NCBI RefSeq assembly: GCF_014698965.1
Contig: NZ_JACXAE010000080.1
Location: 34,177 to 98,176, forward strand
Direction: 5' to 3'
Origin: Iningainema tapete BLCC-T55
GTDB taxonomy: Bacteria; Cyanobacteriota; Cyanobacteriia; Cyanobacteriales; Nostocaceae
Length of the DNA stretch: 64,000 nucleotides
The notes under the pieces are model-generated. The model was not told where the DNA came from and made no database searches. It saw only the letters and a list, made by a program, of their open reading frames with translations. This document shows, one piece after another, positions 7,919 to 17,764 of this stretch (within the stretch, counting starts at the first letter, position 1; each line of letters opens with the position of its first letter). The position numbers and the translations under genes are program-made.

Positions 7919-8393
7919 ATGAGTGAAACTGTTTATATCGAAACTAGCATTCTCGGTTATCTCACTGCCCAAGCAACTAGAAATCTAATAACTGCTGGAA
8001 ATATTGAGATGACTTGAGAATGGTGGGAATTCCGTCGAAACCTTTTTACTCTTTATATCTCACAAGTCGTTCTAGATGAAGCATCTCAAGGAGATTCAGA
8101 GATAGCTGCTCAACGTCTGGCTGTAGTTCGGGGGTTTCCACTGCTTGAAGTAACTGAAGCTGTGGAAAACTTAGCCGCTCAGTTTATGCGGAAAAGTAAT
8201 CTCCCAGCCAAAGCCTCTGACGTGTGCAATTCATATCGCACTAGCCACTGTTAACAATCTCGATTACCTGTTAACGTGGAACTGTAAACATATTGCCAAC
8301 GCTCAGATTCAAAAGAAGCTATTGAAAATTTGCTTAGATTTTGGATACACTTTGCCAATCATCTGTACACCTTATGAACTTATGGGAGAGTGA
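7919..8393 (+). pseudogene. Broken PIN-domain toxin (VapC-like)
   Basis: Reads MSETVYIETSILGYLTAQ, a PIN start, then hits a TGA at 8015. The frame continues (WWEFRRNLFTLYISQVVLDE; LPAKASD) until about 8225, where one extra base shifts the frame; the rest (IALATVNNLDYLLTWNCKHI and CTPYELMGE) is in another frame. PIN toxins cut RNA; here two lesions should abolish it. The partner gene starts three bases after the stop. Probably a dead toxin-antitoxin pair in the gap between cas genes and array. Confidence 0.8.
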
Positions 8394-8396
8394 ATT

Positions 8397-8588
8397 ATGT
8401 GGGAAGACGAAATTGTAGAAGAACTTCATCGAATTCGTGAGGAACATGCAAAGGCGTTCAATTACGATATAAGGGCAATCTGTGCGGATTGGCGAAAAAG
8501 ACAGGAACAAAGTGGCAGGCACTTTGTAAGCCTAACTCCTCCTGCAAAGCCAGCTAACAACCCGGCGCAGCGGACAGAGCAGAAATAG
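8397..8588 (+). CDS. Small partner of PIN toxin, putative antitoxin (63 aa)
   Basis: A 63-aa protein starting MWEDEIVEELHRIREEHAKA, a pattern seen in cyanobacteria directly after PIN-domain genes. It is intact although the toxin frame is broken, and its start follows the toxin stop by three bases. The N-terminal helix is charged; the tail is Pro/Gln-rich and probably disordered. Antitoxin role is inferred from pairing. Confidence 0.6.
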   Translation: MWEDEIVEELHRIREEHAKAFNYDIRAICADWRKRQEQSGRHFVSLTPPAKPANNPAQRTEQK

Positions 8589-8622
8589 CTACTTCTATAA
8601 TAGTTTTTGAGGAAATGCTAAC

Positions 8623-8801
8623 TTATACTTGGAAATACGGATGTTCGTCGATATAAATTAGATGGAAGCTTGAGACAATACGCTGAAGGAACAACATCAA
8701 TTATCCACCAATTGAATAAATCTATCTTGGCTGCTGCAAAAGGGGAAATTGCATCGCCTGCGATCGCATCGTACAAAATATCTATAGGTAGGTCTATGTG
8801 A
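8623..8801 (+). pseudogene. Unidentified gene remnant
   Basis: An open stretch without a start reads LGNTDVRRYKLDGSLRQYAE, then TTSIIHQLNKSILAAAKGEI and a stop near 8801. The composition looks protein-like but I cannot name the family. It precedes the insertion sequence and may be the tail of a gene lost earlier. 8802-8976 shows nothing clear. Confidence 0.3.
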
Positions 8802-8982
8802 GCAGGATAGTAAGTGGTATTTGGTATCATTATTACCTGAAAATCTCATTAATAGATTTGTGCAGCAGCGATCGCGCCTGCATTGGTTACTGTTTTAACT
8901 ATTTCCTTCAGATCAAGGTGCTATCGATCTTGCCGCAAAGCACTTATCTGGTTCAACTTGCTATTAGTCAAAAAATTAACTA

Positions 8983-10690
8983 GGGCTTGCTGAGAAAGTA
9001 GAAAAAGGTAGCACCGTAAGGACTATGAAACCTTACAAATCTTGTTAAGTGCAAGAAAAAATGAGAAAATCACTAAAAACCCTTGCATTACCATTTTTCC
9101 TACGTACTATTAGTGTAATTAGCTACTATGTACAGAAAACAAGAGCAAGCATCAATTCCACCGGAAAACTTTCAACTTCCTTTTGAAGGAAAATTATTAG
9201 AAGATAATCGTTGGGTTGTCATGGCATCAATAATACCATGGTCAGAATTTGAAGAGGAATATGCATCATGTTTTGATGAAAAAATGGGAGCCCCGGCTAA
9301 ATCATTCCAGATGGCTTTAGGGGCATTAATAATCAAAGAAAAACTAGGTCTAAGTGATAGGGAAACAGTAGAGCAAATCAAAGAGAATCCTTATCTACAG
9401 TATTTTATAGGGATGTCGTCTTATAGTAATGATGCTCCATTTGACGCATCAATGGAGCGTACATTTTCGAGAAAGAATGAGTGCAGACCTAGTACACAAA
9501 GTAAATCAAAGAATGGTAAAGAAGATGCTAGAAGCAACATCTGCTCAACCAAATGAAAAAAAAACACAAGAACCAGAAAAACCAGAAAAAGAGGATGAAC
9601 CACCTAAAAATCGCGGAAAACTAATAATAGATGCAACTTGTGGCAAGCGTGATATTAGCTATCCGACAGATTTAGAGCTATTAAATAAGCGCGAGAAAGC
9701 AGACAGAACAAATTATAGACTCTCTTTATGAACAGCTAAAGGGGCAATTAGATAAAAAACCAAGAACCTATCGAGAAAGGGCCAGAAAGGATTACCTGGA
9801 AGTGACAAAGAAACGACGTGTATCACAAAAAGAAAGAAGAAAAGCTATTAAAAAACAACTCCAATATATTAGAAGAAACTTATTTTATATTGAGCAGATA
9901 ATCGGCTCAGGAGCAACACTTGAAAGTTTGAGTAAAAGACAATATAGGATGTTATTGGTAGCTACAGAAGTCTATCGTCAACAACTATGGCTATATGAGA
10001 ATAAAAAACAGAGTATTGATGACCGTATTGTTAGTTTAAACCAACCCCATATTCGTCCAATAGTACGAGGAAAAGCCAGGAAAAACGTTGAATTTGGAGC
10101 AAAATTGTCAGCCAGTTACTTTGATGGATATGTGTTTTTAGACCAGATAAGTTGGGATAACTTTAATGAATCAGGAGATTTAAAAACACAAATAGAAGCA
10201 TATAAAAACTACACTGGTTATTATCCAGAATCCGTTCATGTTGATAAAATTTATCGCACAAGAGAAAATCGGGCTTGGTGCAAAGAAAGAGGTATTAGAA
10301 TCAGTGGACCTCCTCTGGGAAGACCTCCAGCTAATATTAGTAAAGAAAAAAAGAAACAAGACAAAGAAGACGAGAAGATTCGTAATTCTATCGAGGGAAA
10401 ATTTGGGCAAGCTAAAAGAAGATTTAGCCTGGATAGAGTGATGACGAAACTTGCTCATACGTCTGAAACTGCAATTGCTATTACTTTTTTAGTAATGAAT
10501 CTTACCGCCGGCTTATTGCGGGTTTTTCTATCTTTTTATGTCAATTTTTAAAAATCACACCTTTTTCTCTCTATTTAATCATTTATAATGATGATTTTTT
10601 AATTATCGATAACTAAAAATTATCTAAGACTCTTGCTTGAATAACCGATCAACTCTTCTATTGGGTTTTTCTTACTTTTTCAGCAAGCCC
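8983..10690 (+). mobile_element. Decayed IS5-type insertion sequence with inverted repeats and target duplication
   Basis: Left end GGGCTTGCTGAGAAAGTAG (8983) and right end, read on the other strand, GGGCTTGCTGAAAAAGTAAG (10690) are near-identical inverted repeats. Both ends are flanked by TAACTA (8977-8982 and 10691-10696), a probable 6-bp target duplication; because of the repeated A the element could equally start one base earlier with a 4-bp AACT duplication. The single transposase gene inside is frameshifted. It landed between the cas operon remnants and the CRISPR leader. Confidence 0.85.
9128..10551 (+). pseudogene. IS5-family-like DDE transposase, two frameshifts
   Basis: The N terminus (MYRKQEQASIPPENFQLPFE, DNRWVVMASIIPWSEFEEEY, MGAPAKSFQMALGALIIKEK) is typical of this family. 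The frame breaks near 9470, moves to another frame (MVKKMLEATSAQP; KLIIDATCGKRDISYPTDLE), and breaks again near 9685 before the long C-terminal part (QIIDSLYEQLKG to LVMNLTAGLLRVF). The DDE segments DATCGKRDISYPTD, HVDKIYRTRENR and NSIEGKFGQAKR are all present but in different frames, so the element cannot move by itself unless frameshifting is programmed, which two breaks make unlikely. Confidence 0.85.
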
Positions 10691-10696
10691 TAACTA

Positions 10697-11104
10697 AATG
10701 TGTACTGAGCATAACAAGCGATAGTATGGGTTATGGGCAAAGGCTATCAACCCGTTCTATCTGAGCGAAACTGTCTACAAAAATAGCCTGCAGCGATCAC
10801 TATTCACTTAGCTGTAAAAGTTGGCGATCAAATCTCCAATATTGTAAAGAATCTTACACATTCATTGACAATAGGGCAAATTACGTATTACTCTGTATTT
10901 AGTCGAAAAAATCATCGACACACCTCTACAAAACCTTGAAAACCGCATTATTTCGTTGACCTGTGTCGATTGCTCTTGTAGCAAGGCTTTTAAGCTAAAA
11001 GGAAAGAGTTGATTGTCAATAATTTTGCGCTTATTGATAATTGAAAAAAGGTGTGTCGATTTGACGCCTGAAACCCGCTCCCAGTAAGGCTCCCTGAGCG
11101 AACT
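10697..11104 (+). promoter_or_regulatory. CRISPR leader region
   Basis: 408 nt without a gene between the insertion sequence and repeat 1. The array's degenerate repeat is at the other end, so this is the leader side and transcription runs on the plus strand. The stretch is AT-rich, including a TTGATTGTCAATAATTTTGC segment near 11010. The last ~20 bases before repeat 1 (GGCTCCCTGAGCGAACT) share CTGAGCG with the repeat. Exact promoter not resolved. Confidence 0.6.
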
Positions 11105-12385
11105 CTTTCCAAACCACTTCCCCTGAGCGGGGACGGAAACGTTAATTACGGATCGGTCGAGATCTCTAATTGCCGCTTTCCAAACCACTTCCCCTGAGCG
11201 GGGACGGAAACTCCTCTCGAATGTACGGAAATGCGCCTCTTGTCGATGCTTTCCAAACCACTTCCCCTGAGCGGGGACGGAAACTCGCCGCGTCCAATCT
11301 GGTAAGCGTTCCTCTATGGGCTTTCCAAACCACTTCCCCTGAGCGGGGACGGAAACGTCTGCAGAGCTACTACTGGTGTCGAATGAGCTGAGAGCCTTTC
11401 CAAACCACTTCCCCTGAGCGGGGACGGAAACTCAACCACCCAACAGGCGGCTCCAGAAATTACTGCCTCTTTCCAAACCACTTCCCCTGAGCGGGGACGG
11501 AAACCTTCCTACAGTTCCAGTTGCTCCAGTAACAAGAATTCTCCTTTCCAAACCACTTCCCCTAAGCGGGGACGGAAACTTGACCAAGTGTCAATTGAGT
11601 TAAATCGTTGGAGCCTACTTTCCAAACCACTTCCCCTGAGCGGGGACGGAAACTTCGCAAGTTGCAGGTTGGAGGTTTTCCTGCATTGCGACCTTTCCAA
11701 ACCACTTCCCCTGAGCGGGGACGGAAACGAGTAGTACACTTTTTCTCCTTGACCCTCACGGAACTTTCCAAACCACTTCCCCTGAGCGGGGACGGAAACA
11801 CTCTAATGTTTTACCGCGAGGAGCTTGGCATAACTGCTTTCCAAACCACTTCCCCTGAGCGGGGACGGAAACCAGCCCGTACTACCGCAGGTGCGTAAAG
11901 CGTATGGGTCAACTTTCCAAACCACTTCCCCTGAGCGGGGACGGAAACCACGAGTGAATCGCCAAATGACTTTCCTCTAGTACAACTTTCCAAACCACTT
12001 CCCCTGAGCGGGGACGGAAACAATTCTTCCCAGTCAAACTGGGCGCCAGGGTAATCTTGGTACTTTCCAAACCACTTCCCCTGAGCGGGGACGGAAACAC
12101 CAGGTCTCGATAAGTCAAAACCTGGCTTTATTAATTAGCTTTCCAAACCACTTCCCCTGAGCGGGGACGGAAACGAGAAAAGTGTAGAAAATTTCATGAG
12201 AATCTCCACTTTCCAAACCACTTCCCCTGAGCGGGGACGGAAACGAAGACATATTACATCCTCAGCTTTGTTGTGTGATCTTTCCAAACCACTTCCCCTG
12301 AGCGGGGACGGAAACTCAAGGTTTTTCTCCCTTTCTTTAGAATTTGTTACTTTCCAAACCACTTCCCCTGAGCGGGGACAGAAAA
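11105..12385 (+). CRISPR. CRISPR array, 18 repeats of 36 nt, 17 spacers
   Basis: The repeat starts CTTTCCAAACCACTT and ends GAGCGGGGACGGAAAC. Repeat starts: 11105, 11176, 11249, 11321, 11396, 11469, 11544, 11618, 11693, 11764, 11837, 11913, 11986, 12063, 12139, 12209, 12280, 12350. Spacers are 34-41 nt and all differ. The inner TCCCC/GGGGA pair forms a short stem, leaving ACGGAAAC as the probable 8-nt crRNA handle. Repeat 7 has CTAAGC instead of CTGAGC, and repeat 18 ends ACAGAAAA, marking the leader-distal end. Spacer lengths fit type III processing. No Cas6 gene is in the window. I found no protospacer in the window by eye. Confidence 0.98.
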
Positions 12386-12539
12386 GATTGCAGATGTAGT
12401 TTACTCAACTTTCACATTCCCAGGTTTTGACGATCGCACTCCCTAGAGTTGTTTCAACAAAGTACCCGAACACAAGATTCGATTTCAGCGCTATCTCATG
12501 TATCATAAGTAACACTGCGTAAGTACAACTACATTCCCC

Positions 12540-13408
12540 ATGCCAAAACCTGCCGATGTCAGCACCAAACGTTTAATTAGCCTCGCACCCGACAATTGGG
12601 TAAAATGGGTAACACAAATCCCTGATGTTGTTGCAGGCTAAATCCTCAACTCAGAGTTCCAGTGGATTAGTAGAGAAAGCGATGTACTCATCCGGGTTAA
12701 GAGTCAAGAACACGGCAAATTTCTTGTACTCAATGAATTACAATTGCGCTATAAATCCCAAATGCCCAGAAGGATGCGTGCCTATGCCGCACTGGCAGAA
12801 GAAAAATATCAATTACCAACTTATCCTGTACTGATTAATATCCTCAAAACGAGTGATACACAAATTCCCACGCGATACGAGTCCAATGTTGCTGGGTTAC
12901 AAGCACGGCAAGATTACCGTGTCATTAACCTATGGGAAGTTGATGTTAACATCGCCTTTGAACAACCTTTACCGTCATTACTTCCATTTGTGCCAATTCT
13001 TAAGGGTGGTGAAGACGAATCGAAAATTCGGGAAGCATTACGGATATTGCAAGCAGATGAACAATTGAACCAATTAGAAACAGTCTTAGCATTTTTTGCT
13101 ACGTTTGTAATACATAGTGCATTAGTCCAACAAATCATGAGGTGGGATATGACAGTATTACGTGAGTCTCCTTGGTATCAGGAATTCTACAAGAAGGGGA
13201 AATACGTGGCGAGAGCAGAGGTGAGGAACGTGGAAGACGTGAGCAAATGCTATCGAATATTGAAATGACTCTGGAGATGAAATTTGGTAGTGATGGCTTA
13301 CAACTGATGTCACAAATCTCGCCTATTTCGGATTTAGAAAACTTGAAAGCGATTTTGCGTAGTGCGATCGCCGCCTCTACAATTGAAGAATTGCAACAAA
13401 TGATTTAG
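12540..13408 (+). pseudogene. Broken Rpn/PD-(D/E)XK nuclease family gene with DUF4351-type tail
   Basis: From ATG 12540 the frame reads MPKPADVSTKRLISLAPDNW, then TAA at 12639 where relatives would have a sense codon (VVAG-stop-ILNSEFQW). The same frame continues (ESDVLIRVKSQEHGKFLVLN, LQLRYKSQMPRRMRAYAALA) to about 13195, where a frameshift at AAGAAGGGGAAA moves it to the frame ending GESRGEERGRREQML and LRSAIAASTIEELQQMI. Rpn-type proteins are recombination-promoting nucleases abundant in cyanobacteria. With a nonsense codon and a frameshift it is dead. 12386-12539 between the array and this gene shows nothing distinct. Confidence 0.8.
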
Positions 13409-13478
13409 TACACTTATTGTTTGTGTTTACTAAATATTTCCTACTACTCCGTTAAGTTTTACATAATTAAGAATCCTT

Positions 13479-13506
13479 GTAGAGACGTTCCATGGAACGT
13501 CTCTAC
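13479..13506. repeat. Dispersed palindrome, GTAGAGACG family (28 nt)
   Basis: Perfect palindrome with arms GTAGAGACGTTCCA and its complement. Same family as 19809, 24298, 46714, 48890 and 53640. The surrounding gap 13409-13798 has no gene; it is AT-rich and probably holds the promoter of the DUF2235 gene. Confidence 0.9.
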
Positions 13507-13798
13507 ATTATTTTTCACGTCTATGTCTATAGTTGTTAAATAGTATATTTGGATTTATAAAGTATTATATATTACATTTTATCTGAACAGAGATGAGAGC
13601 TAAGAGTGCAATAAAACATCGATAGCGAAAGGTTACGGAGATTATTTTTTACGTAAATTTACTCAGGTAAAATACAAATTGGTATATTTATGATGAGAAT
13701 AATCGTGAAATGCTTCAATTAGCGTACTCTTTTGTCGAATCCACCTCTAAATTTGCATAACAATTAATTCCATTTATCAAAGGCTTTGAGATCAAACT

Positions 13799-14806
13799 AT
13801 GAAACGTCTTGTTATTTGTTGTGATGGCACGTGGCAACAGTTAACGAGTGCTTACCCAAGCAACGTAGTTAAGCTGGCTCAATCTGTCAAACCGATCGCT
13901 AGTGATGGGGTTACACAGATCGTGTTTTATGACGAGGGCATTGGCACTGAGAGTTATAAAGTTTTAGGCGGAGCTACCGGACTAGGAATCGATAGAAATA
14001 TAGAAGATTGTTACCGATTTCTGAGTCTTAACTATGTTCCTGGTGATGAAATCTATCTGTTCGGCTTTAGTCGTGGTGCGTATACAGTTAGAAGTCTAGC
14101 AGGGATGATTTATTGCTCTGGTTTGCTCGAACGCCCTCATGTCACTCAAACACATGAAGCTTACGAGCTTTACCGTAACCGAGATGTTAAGCCAAAAGAT
14201 CCTACAGCAGTCAAATATCGTGATAAATACGGAGAGCGTGTCCCAATCACCTTACTCGGTTGTTTCGATACTGTCGGAGCTTTGGGTATCCCTGGAATGC
14301 CTGCTTTCAGCAAGTTTCACGAACAGCTTAATAAGCGGTATAGATTCCATGACACTACTGTAAACAAGTGTGTTCAGAACGCATTACACGCTGTGGCGAT
14401 CGACGAAATTCGCGAAGTCTTTAATGTCACTCCCATGAACAAGCATCCTGAAGCTGAAAATCAGCGAGTGATTCAAAAGTGGTTTCCTGGTGAACACGGC
14501 TGCGTTGGTGGCGGAACCAAAGAACACAGTGGGTTATCAGATGCTGCCTTAAAGTGGATGATTGATTCTATGAGTGATTTGGGATTGGGGCTTGACTTCG
14601 ATACAAGCGTGATTCCGACAGGCATCAATCCCAATTATGAATGTGACTTTAAGAACGATGTTGGATTCTTTAAATTAGCAGGAATTAAGTTTCGTGAGGT
14701 GGGCGATGTCATTGAAGATCTTCATGAAAGCGCCATTTACCGTTTAAAAAGTCGCAAGGACTATCGACCCAAGAATCTAGAAAAGATTTTGTCCAAACTG
14801 AGTTAA
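13799..14806 (+). CDS. DUF2235 alpha/beta-hydrolase-like protein
   Basis: A 335-aa member of DUF2235, a family that includes phospholipase-type T6SS effectors (Tle1 group) and many housekeeping or unknown hydrolases. The start MKRLVICCDGTWQQ is characteristic; the nucleophile elbow is GFSRGAYTVRSLAG (Ser in G-x-S-x-G). Then come LLGCFDTVGALGIPG (acidic member) and the segment HGCVGGGTKEHSGLSDAALKW with a candidate catalytic His. No signal peptide, and no VgrG or PAAR gene nearby, so a secreted toxin role is not supported. Substrate unknown. Confidence 0.85.
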   Translation: MKRLVICCDGTWQQLTSAYPSNVVKLAQSVKPIASDGVTQIVFYDEGIGTESYKVLGGATGLGIDRNIEDCYRFLSLNYVPGDEIYLFGFSRGAYTVRSLAGMIYCSGLLERPHVTQTHEAYELYRNRDVKPKDPTAVKYRDKYGERVPITLLGCFDTVGALGIPGMPAFSKFHEQLNKRYRFHDTTVNKCVQNALHAVAIDEIREVFNVTPMNKHPEAENQRVIQKWFPGEHGCVGGGTKEHSGLSDAALKWMIDSMSDLGLGLDFDTSVIPTGINPNYECDFKNDVGFFKLAGIKFREVGDVIEDLHESAIYRLKSRKDYRPKNLEKILSKLS

Positions 14807-14808
14807 TA

Positions 14809-15059
14809 AAAGTTCACTAGCATTACGTAATGGTAGTTTTGGGAGTGAAAATGATCCAGCGATCGCGCCGAATAGTTTAGAAGCAACAAATCAGCTTTAT
14901 ATCTTCAGTGTCTTAAATGGCATTAAGTACGGCTTGATTCTCAAGAATGAAGACGAAGATGTCCTTGAAGAATTGAGAACGACTTTGGCGCGTTACAAGA
15001 AAGACTTTGCCAATCTCGGTTATGAAATTGGCAACATCAGAACTTTGATCAATATTTGA
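14809..15059 (+). pseudogene. Start-less gene remnant after DUF2235
   Basis: An open frame without a start codon reads SENDPAIAPNSLEATNQLYI, then FSVLNGIKYGLILKNEDEDV and ends KKDFANLGYEIGNIRTLINI before a TGA at 15057-15059. It looks protein-like and ends cleanly, so it is probably the tail of a gene whose front was lost. No family recognised. Confidence 0.35.
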
Positions 15060-15109
15060 CTATTAGTCCTCTTTAATCACTTTTGAGAAATAAAAATTAA
15101 TTCCTGTTT

Positions 15110-15135
15110 GTAGTAAGCGCTTAAGCGCTCACTAC
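15110..15135. repeat. Palindromic repeat (GTAGTAAGCGCTTAAGCGCT type)
   Basis: GTAGTAAGCGC followed by its near-complement GCGCTCACTAC makes a strong hairpin. Such AGCGCTTAAGCGCT palindromes are common dispersed repeats in cyanobacteria. It lies between convergent genes and could help end transcription. A second hairpin (AAGCAGG, then CCTGCTTTT) lies at about 15158-15184. Confidence 0.7.
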
Positions 15136-15212
15136 GAACCTAAGCAATTACTTCTTGTGGAAGCAGGCATCGGGTACCTGCTTTTATTTGAGGCAGGCAA
15201 GGATGCTCGTAC

Positions 15213-16238
15213 TCAATTTACATTAGCGTATGCAGCGGGGAAAATCTTTGCCTGCTTAGATGTAATATAGACACGCTCATTCACCTCAATGTCGAGTTGA
15301 TTAAATTGATCCCGGCTGAGGTAAGCATTAACTCTCTCCCCAGACTTGAGAGCTAATTCAACGCGAATTTCCCAACCCAAGTTAATAATTCGATCTACTT
15401 TGGCGGGTGTAGCCAAATCGCTGGCTTGTTTTTGAATCACAACGTCATGGGGGCGTAAAAAGACTTGGTTGTTCGGTGCAACAGAACCTCCCCTATCTGG
15501 TATAATGCCAGCGTGACTGGGTAGAACATTCACCGGACCAACAAAGCTCATCACAAATGGTGTTGCGGGTTTATCATAGATCTCTGATGAAGTACCAACT
15601 TGCTCTACCCGACCTTTATTCATGACCACAATTTGGTCGGCAACTTCCATCGCTTCCTCTTGGTCGTGAGTAACGATTACAGTTGTGACATGTACTTCTT
15701 CATGCAGGCGTCGCAACCATAGTCTTAACTCTTTACGAACCTTAGCATCTAACGCACCAAAGGGTTCATCTAGGAGTAGAATCTGTGGTTGAACAGCCAG
15801 CGCTCTTGCCAATGCTACCCTTTGTCTTTGCCCTCCAGAGAGTTGAGAAGGATAGCGATCGCCAAGCCCTCCTAACTGCACTAACTCCAGAAGTTCATCC
15901 GCACGCTCCCTAATTTTCTGCTTGGGTATCTTACGGATTGACATGCCAAAACCTACGTTTTCGCGGATTGTCAAGTGCTTAAACAAAGCGTAGTGCTGAA
16001 ACACAAAACCAATATGGCGTTCCTGCACCGAGCGATGAGTGGCATTTTCACCCACCAACCATATTTGTCCTGAATCAAGAGTTTCTAACCCAGCAATCAT
16101 GCGCAGTAAGGTAGATTTTCCCGATCCAGACGGACCTAACAGTGCTACCAATGAGCCTGTTTTAATTTCTAAACTCACCTCATCAACAGCACGGAAAGAT
16201 CCGTAGTGTTTGGATACATTATCCACTAAAATCCCCAT
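15213..16238 (-). CDS. cysA: Sulfate ABC transporter ATP-binding protein CysA
   Basis: ATPase driving sulfate (and thiosulfate) import with CysT and CysW. 341 aa with Walker [10 protein letters not shown] (35-43), Q-loop FVFQHYALF, signature [16 protein letters not shown], Walker [12 protein letters not shown] and switch [13 protein letters not shown]; a TOBE-like C-terminal domain follows ([20 protein letters not shown]). ATG 16238 has GGAGG just upstream. It is separated from the permease genes by the opposite-strand regulator cysR, an order like that of Synechococcus sulfate clusters. Molybdate or tungstate transport is less likely given the sbpA/cysT/cysW company. Confidence 0.93.
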   Translation of the reverse strand: MGILVDNVSKHYGSFRAVDEVSLEIKTGSLVALLGPSGSGKSTLLRMIAGLETLDSGQIWLVGENATHRSVQERHIGFVFQHYALFKHLTIRENVGFGMSIRKIPKQKIRERADELLELVQLGGLGDRYPSQLSGGQRQRVALARALAVQPQILLLDEPFGALDAKVRKELRLWLRRLHEEVHVTTVIVTHDQEEAMEVADQIVVMNKGRVEQVGTSSEIYDKPATPFVMSFVGPVNVLPSHAGIIPDRGGSVAPNNQVFLRPHDVVIQKQASDLATPAKVDRIINLGWEIRVELALKSGERVNAYLSRDQFNQLDIEVNERVYITSKQAKIFPAAYANVN

Positions 16239-16312
16239 AGTAATCCTCCAACATAAATTGATATATTAATAAACTACTATTTGTTTATCAAGAAATAGGA
16301 GTTTATACAAAA
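16239..16312. promoter_or_regulatory. Divergent cysA/cysR promoter region
   Basis: A 74-nt AT-rich spacer between divergent cysA and cysR, so both promoters must lie here and probably overlap. It holds ATATATTAATAAACTACTAT and TTTGTTTATCAAG. AGGAG (16297) precedes cysR. A CRP-type site was not clearly found; a CysR operator here would fit but is inferred. Confidence 0.5.
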
Positions 16313-16894
16313 ATGTCTCTTTCAATACCTTTTCCCAATCATTCTGGAAAAAATCTCAGGATGCAATTCAAGCCCCGCTCATTCCTACCCTTGGATAATC
16401 TATGGAAAATAGAAACAGGGGTAATACGAGTTGTAACGTGGCACGAAGACGGTACGCTCGTCACGATGGGAGTGTGGGGGGCAGGAGATATTGTTGGCAA
16501 AGCTTTGTCCAAAATTGAACCATATCAGATCGAGTGTTTAACCAGAGTAGATGTGACTATTTTTCCTCTAGATGGGTTGTATCAACTGACAGATGTTTTG
16601 TTGGCACATGTTCAACAAGCTGAAGAACTAATGGTAATTCGCAGTTATAAAACAGTAGAAACTATGCTAATTAAGCTGTTAGCTTGGTTAGCCAAAAAGT
16701 TTGGGCGAGCTATAGAAACAGGACAGCTAATTGATATGCGTTTAACTCATCAAGACATTGCTGATTTACTAAACACATCTCGTGTGACAATAACTCGTGT
16801 TTTGTTGAACCTAGAGGAACAAGGATTAATTCATCGCATGACATTACATCGAATTGTGCTAAGGGAAGAAGAAATTTGGCACTATGAAATTTAG
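16313..16894 (+). CDS. cysR: Crp/Fnr-family transcription regulator, CysR type
   Basis: A 193-aa Crp/Fnr protein placed inside the sulfate-transport cluster, as cysR is in Synechococcus, where it activates sulfur-starvation genes. The cyclic-nucleotide-type beta roll spans roughly residues 25-105 (IETGVIRVVTWHEDGTLVTM, GDIVG). A dimer helix follows, then the winged helix (LTHQDIADLLNTSRVTITRV, LEEQGLIHR) at the C terminus. Glu/Arg/Ser residues for cAMP binding are not obvious, so another signal is likely. Divergent from cysA, suggesting it controls cysA and perhaps itself. Confidence 0.85.
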   Translation: MSLSIPFPNHSGKNLRMQFKPRSFLPLDNLWKIETGVIRVVTWHEDGTLVTMGVWGAGDIVGKALSKIEPYQIECLTRVDVTIFPLDGLYQLTDVLLAHVQQAEELMVIRSYKTVETMLIKLLAWLAKKFGRAIETGQLIDMRLTHQDIADLLNTSRVTITRVLLNLEEQGLIHRMTLHRIVLREEEIWHYEI

Positions 16895-17014
16895 GGTCAA
16901 ACTTATTCACAATGCCAGCCATCGCCCTCGGCGTTTGGCTTGCTTTGTATTCTGATTAGAAAATTAGTCTGTTTCATATTTTACTGTAATTTGACGGTTA
17001 AGAAAAGCTGTCAT

Positions 17015-17665
17015 TTATACAATTAAGTTGGGATTACCATAAAGAGCAGAATAATCCAACCATAACGGTAGTCCCAATTCTTCTAAGTAATTTAGGCTGG
17101 AAAAAAGTTGTTTTGGTTTACCCCACAAATCCAGATTGAACCAGCCATCTGACTCTTGATTAGGATTGAGCGAAGCACTGGTAATGTTGACAGTTAAACC
17201 ATAGCGCGAAACTAACTCAGAAATTACGGGTTTTTGGTAATAAGTTTTCAAGATACACAATTGCAAGCGCACTCGATTGCTTTGCCCTACCGAAACCCCA
17301 TGCTGCAAACTTTCCCATTGAGTTGTTAAAGGTGCAGATTGTTTTGAATAGTTACTGTATGCAGTGGAGAATGACAAAGATGTTGGTTTACTAAGTGTTT
17401 TACCCATAATTCCCAGTTGCATTAAATCAACGCCCAATCTTTGCAAATAGCACAAACTATCTGTGATTTGTTCTGGATTACCTTGAAGTTCCAAGTCAAA
17501 CCAGCCGTAGTTGTGACTATCTTGAGCTAGGGACGCTGCTGTGATATTTACAGTTAAGCCATAGCGCGAGATGAGACGGGAAATTACAGGTTGGCTGTGG
17601 TAATGCTGAGGCACCCTAATTTGACTATGAACTGGAGTAGGTTGAGTGGTTTTTCTCGGAGACAT
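17015..17665 (-). CDS. Double NIL-domain protein of sulfate cluster
   Basis: 216 aa with two NIL-type domains: residues ~17-85 (RVPQHYHSQPVISRLISRYG, LTVNITAASL, GWFDLELQGNPEQI) and ~130-205 (YYQKPVISELVSRYGLTVNI, GWFNLDLWGKPKQL). NIL domains usually sit at the C terminus of methionine-type ABC ATPases, where they bind ligand and regulate transport. Free-standing copies beside cysW suggest a sensor that modulates the sulfate transporter; this is inference. A Ser/Gln-rich linker joins the halves. It lies after the single-domain copy, separated by a tandem repeat. Confidence 0.85.
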   Translation of the reverse strand: MSPRKTTQPTPVHSQIRVPQHYHSQPVISRLISRYGLTVNITAASLAQDSHNYGWFDLELQGNPEQITDSLCYLQRLGVDLMQLGIMGKTLSKPTSLSFSTAYSNYSKQSAPLTTQWESLQHGVSVGQSNRVRLQLCILKTYYQKPVISELVSRYGLTVNITSASLNPNQESDGWFNLDLWGKPKQLFSSLNYLEELGLPLWLDYSALYGNPNLIV

Positions 17666-17707
17666 AGGACTTTTAACAGTTAACAGTTATCAGATCTCAG
17701 AAACCCG

Positions 17708-17757
17708 GTTTCTGTGAGAAACCGCGTTTCTCGTTTCTGTGAGAAACCGCGTTTCTC
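17708..17757. repeat. Tandem 25-bp palindrome-rich repeat, two copies
   Basis: Two exact head-to-tail copies of a 25-bp unit (GTTTCTGTGAGAAACCGC then GTTTCTC) at 17708-17732 and 17733-17757; a half copy precedes them. GAGAAAC and GTTTCTC can pair, so it may form a hairpin between the two NIL genes, a place where it could affect mRNA stability. Related sequences are dispersed in Nostocales. Confidence 0.85.
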
Positions 17758-17764
17758 TGTTCAC

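Noticed and set aside
9128..10551. Transposase expressed by programmed frameshifting
   Set aside because: Two separate breaks in the frame and no classic slippery heptamer with structure at either; decay is simpler.
11170..12399. Apparent proteins on both strands with repeated FQTTSPERGRK or FRPRSGEVVWK
   Set aside because: They are translations of the CRISPR repeats; no gene lies in the array.
13799..14806. DUF2235 protein as a T6SS phospholipase effector
   Set aside because: No VgrG, PAAR, adaptor or immunity gene nearby; many family members are unrelated to T6SS.
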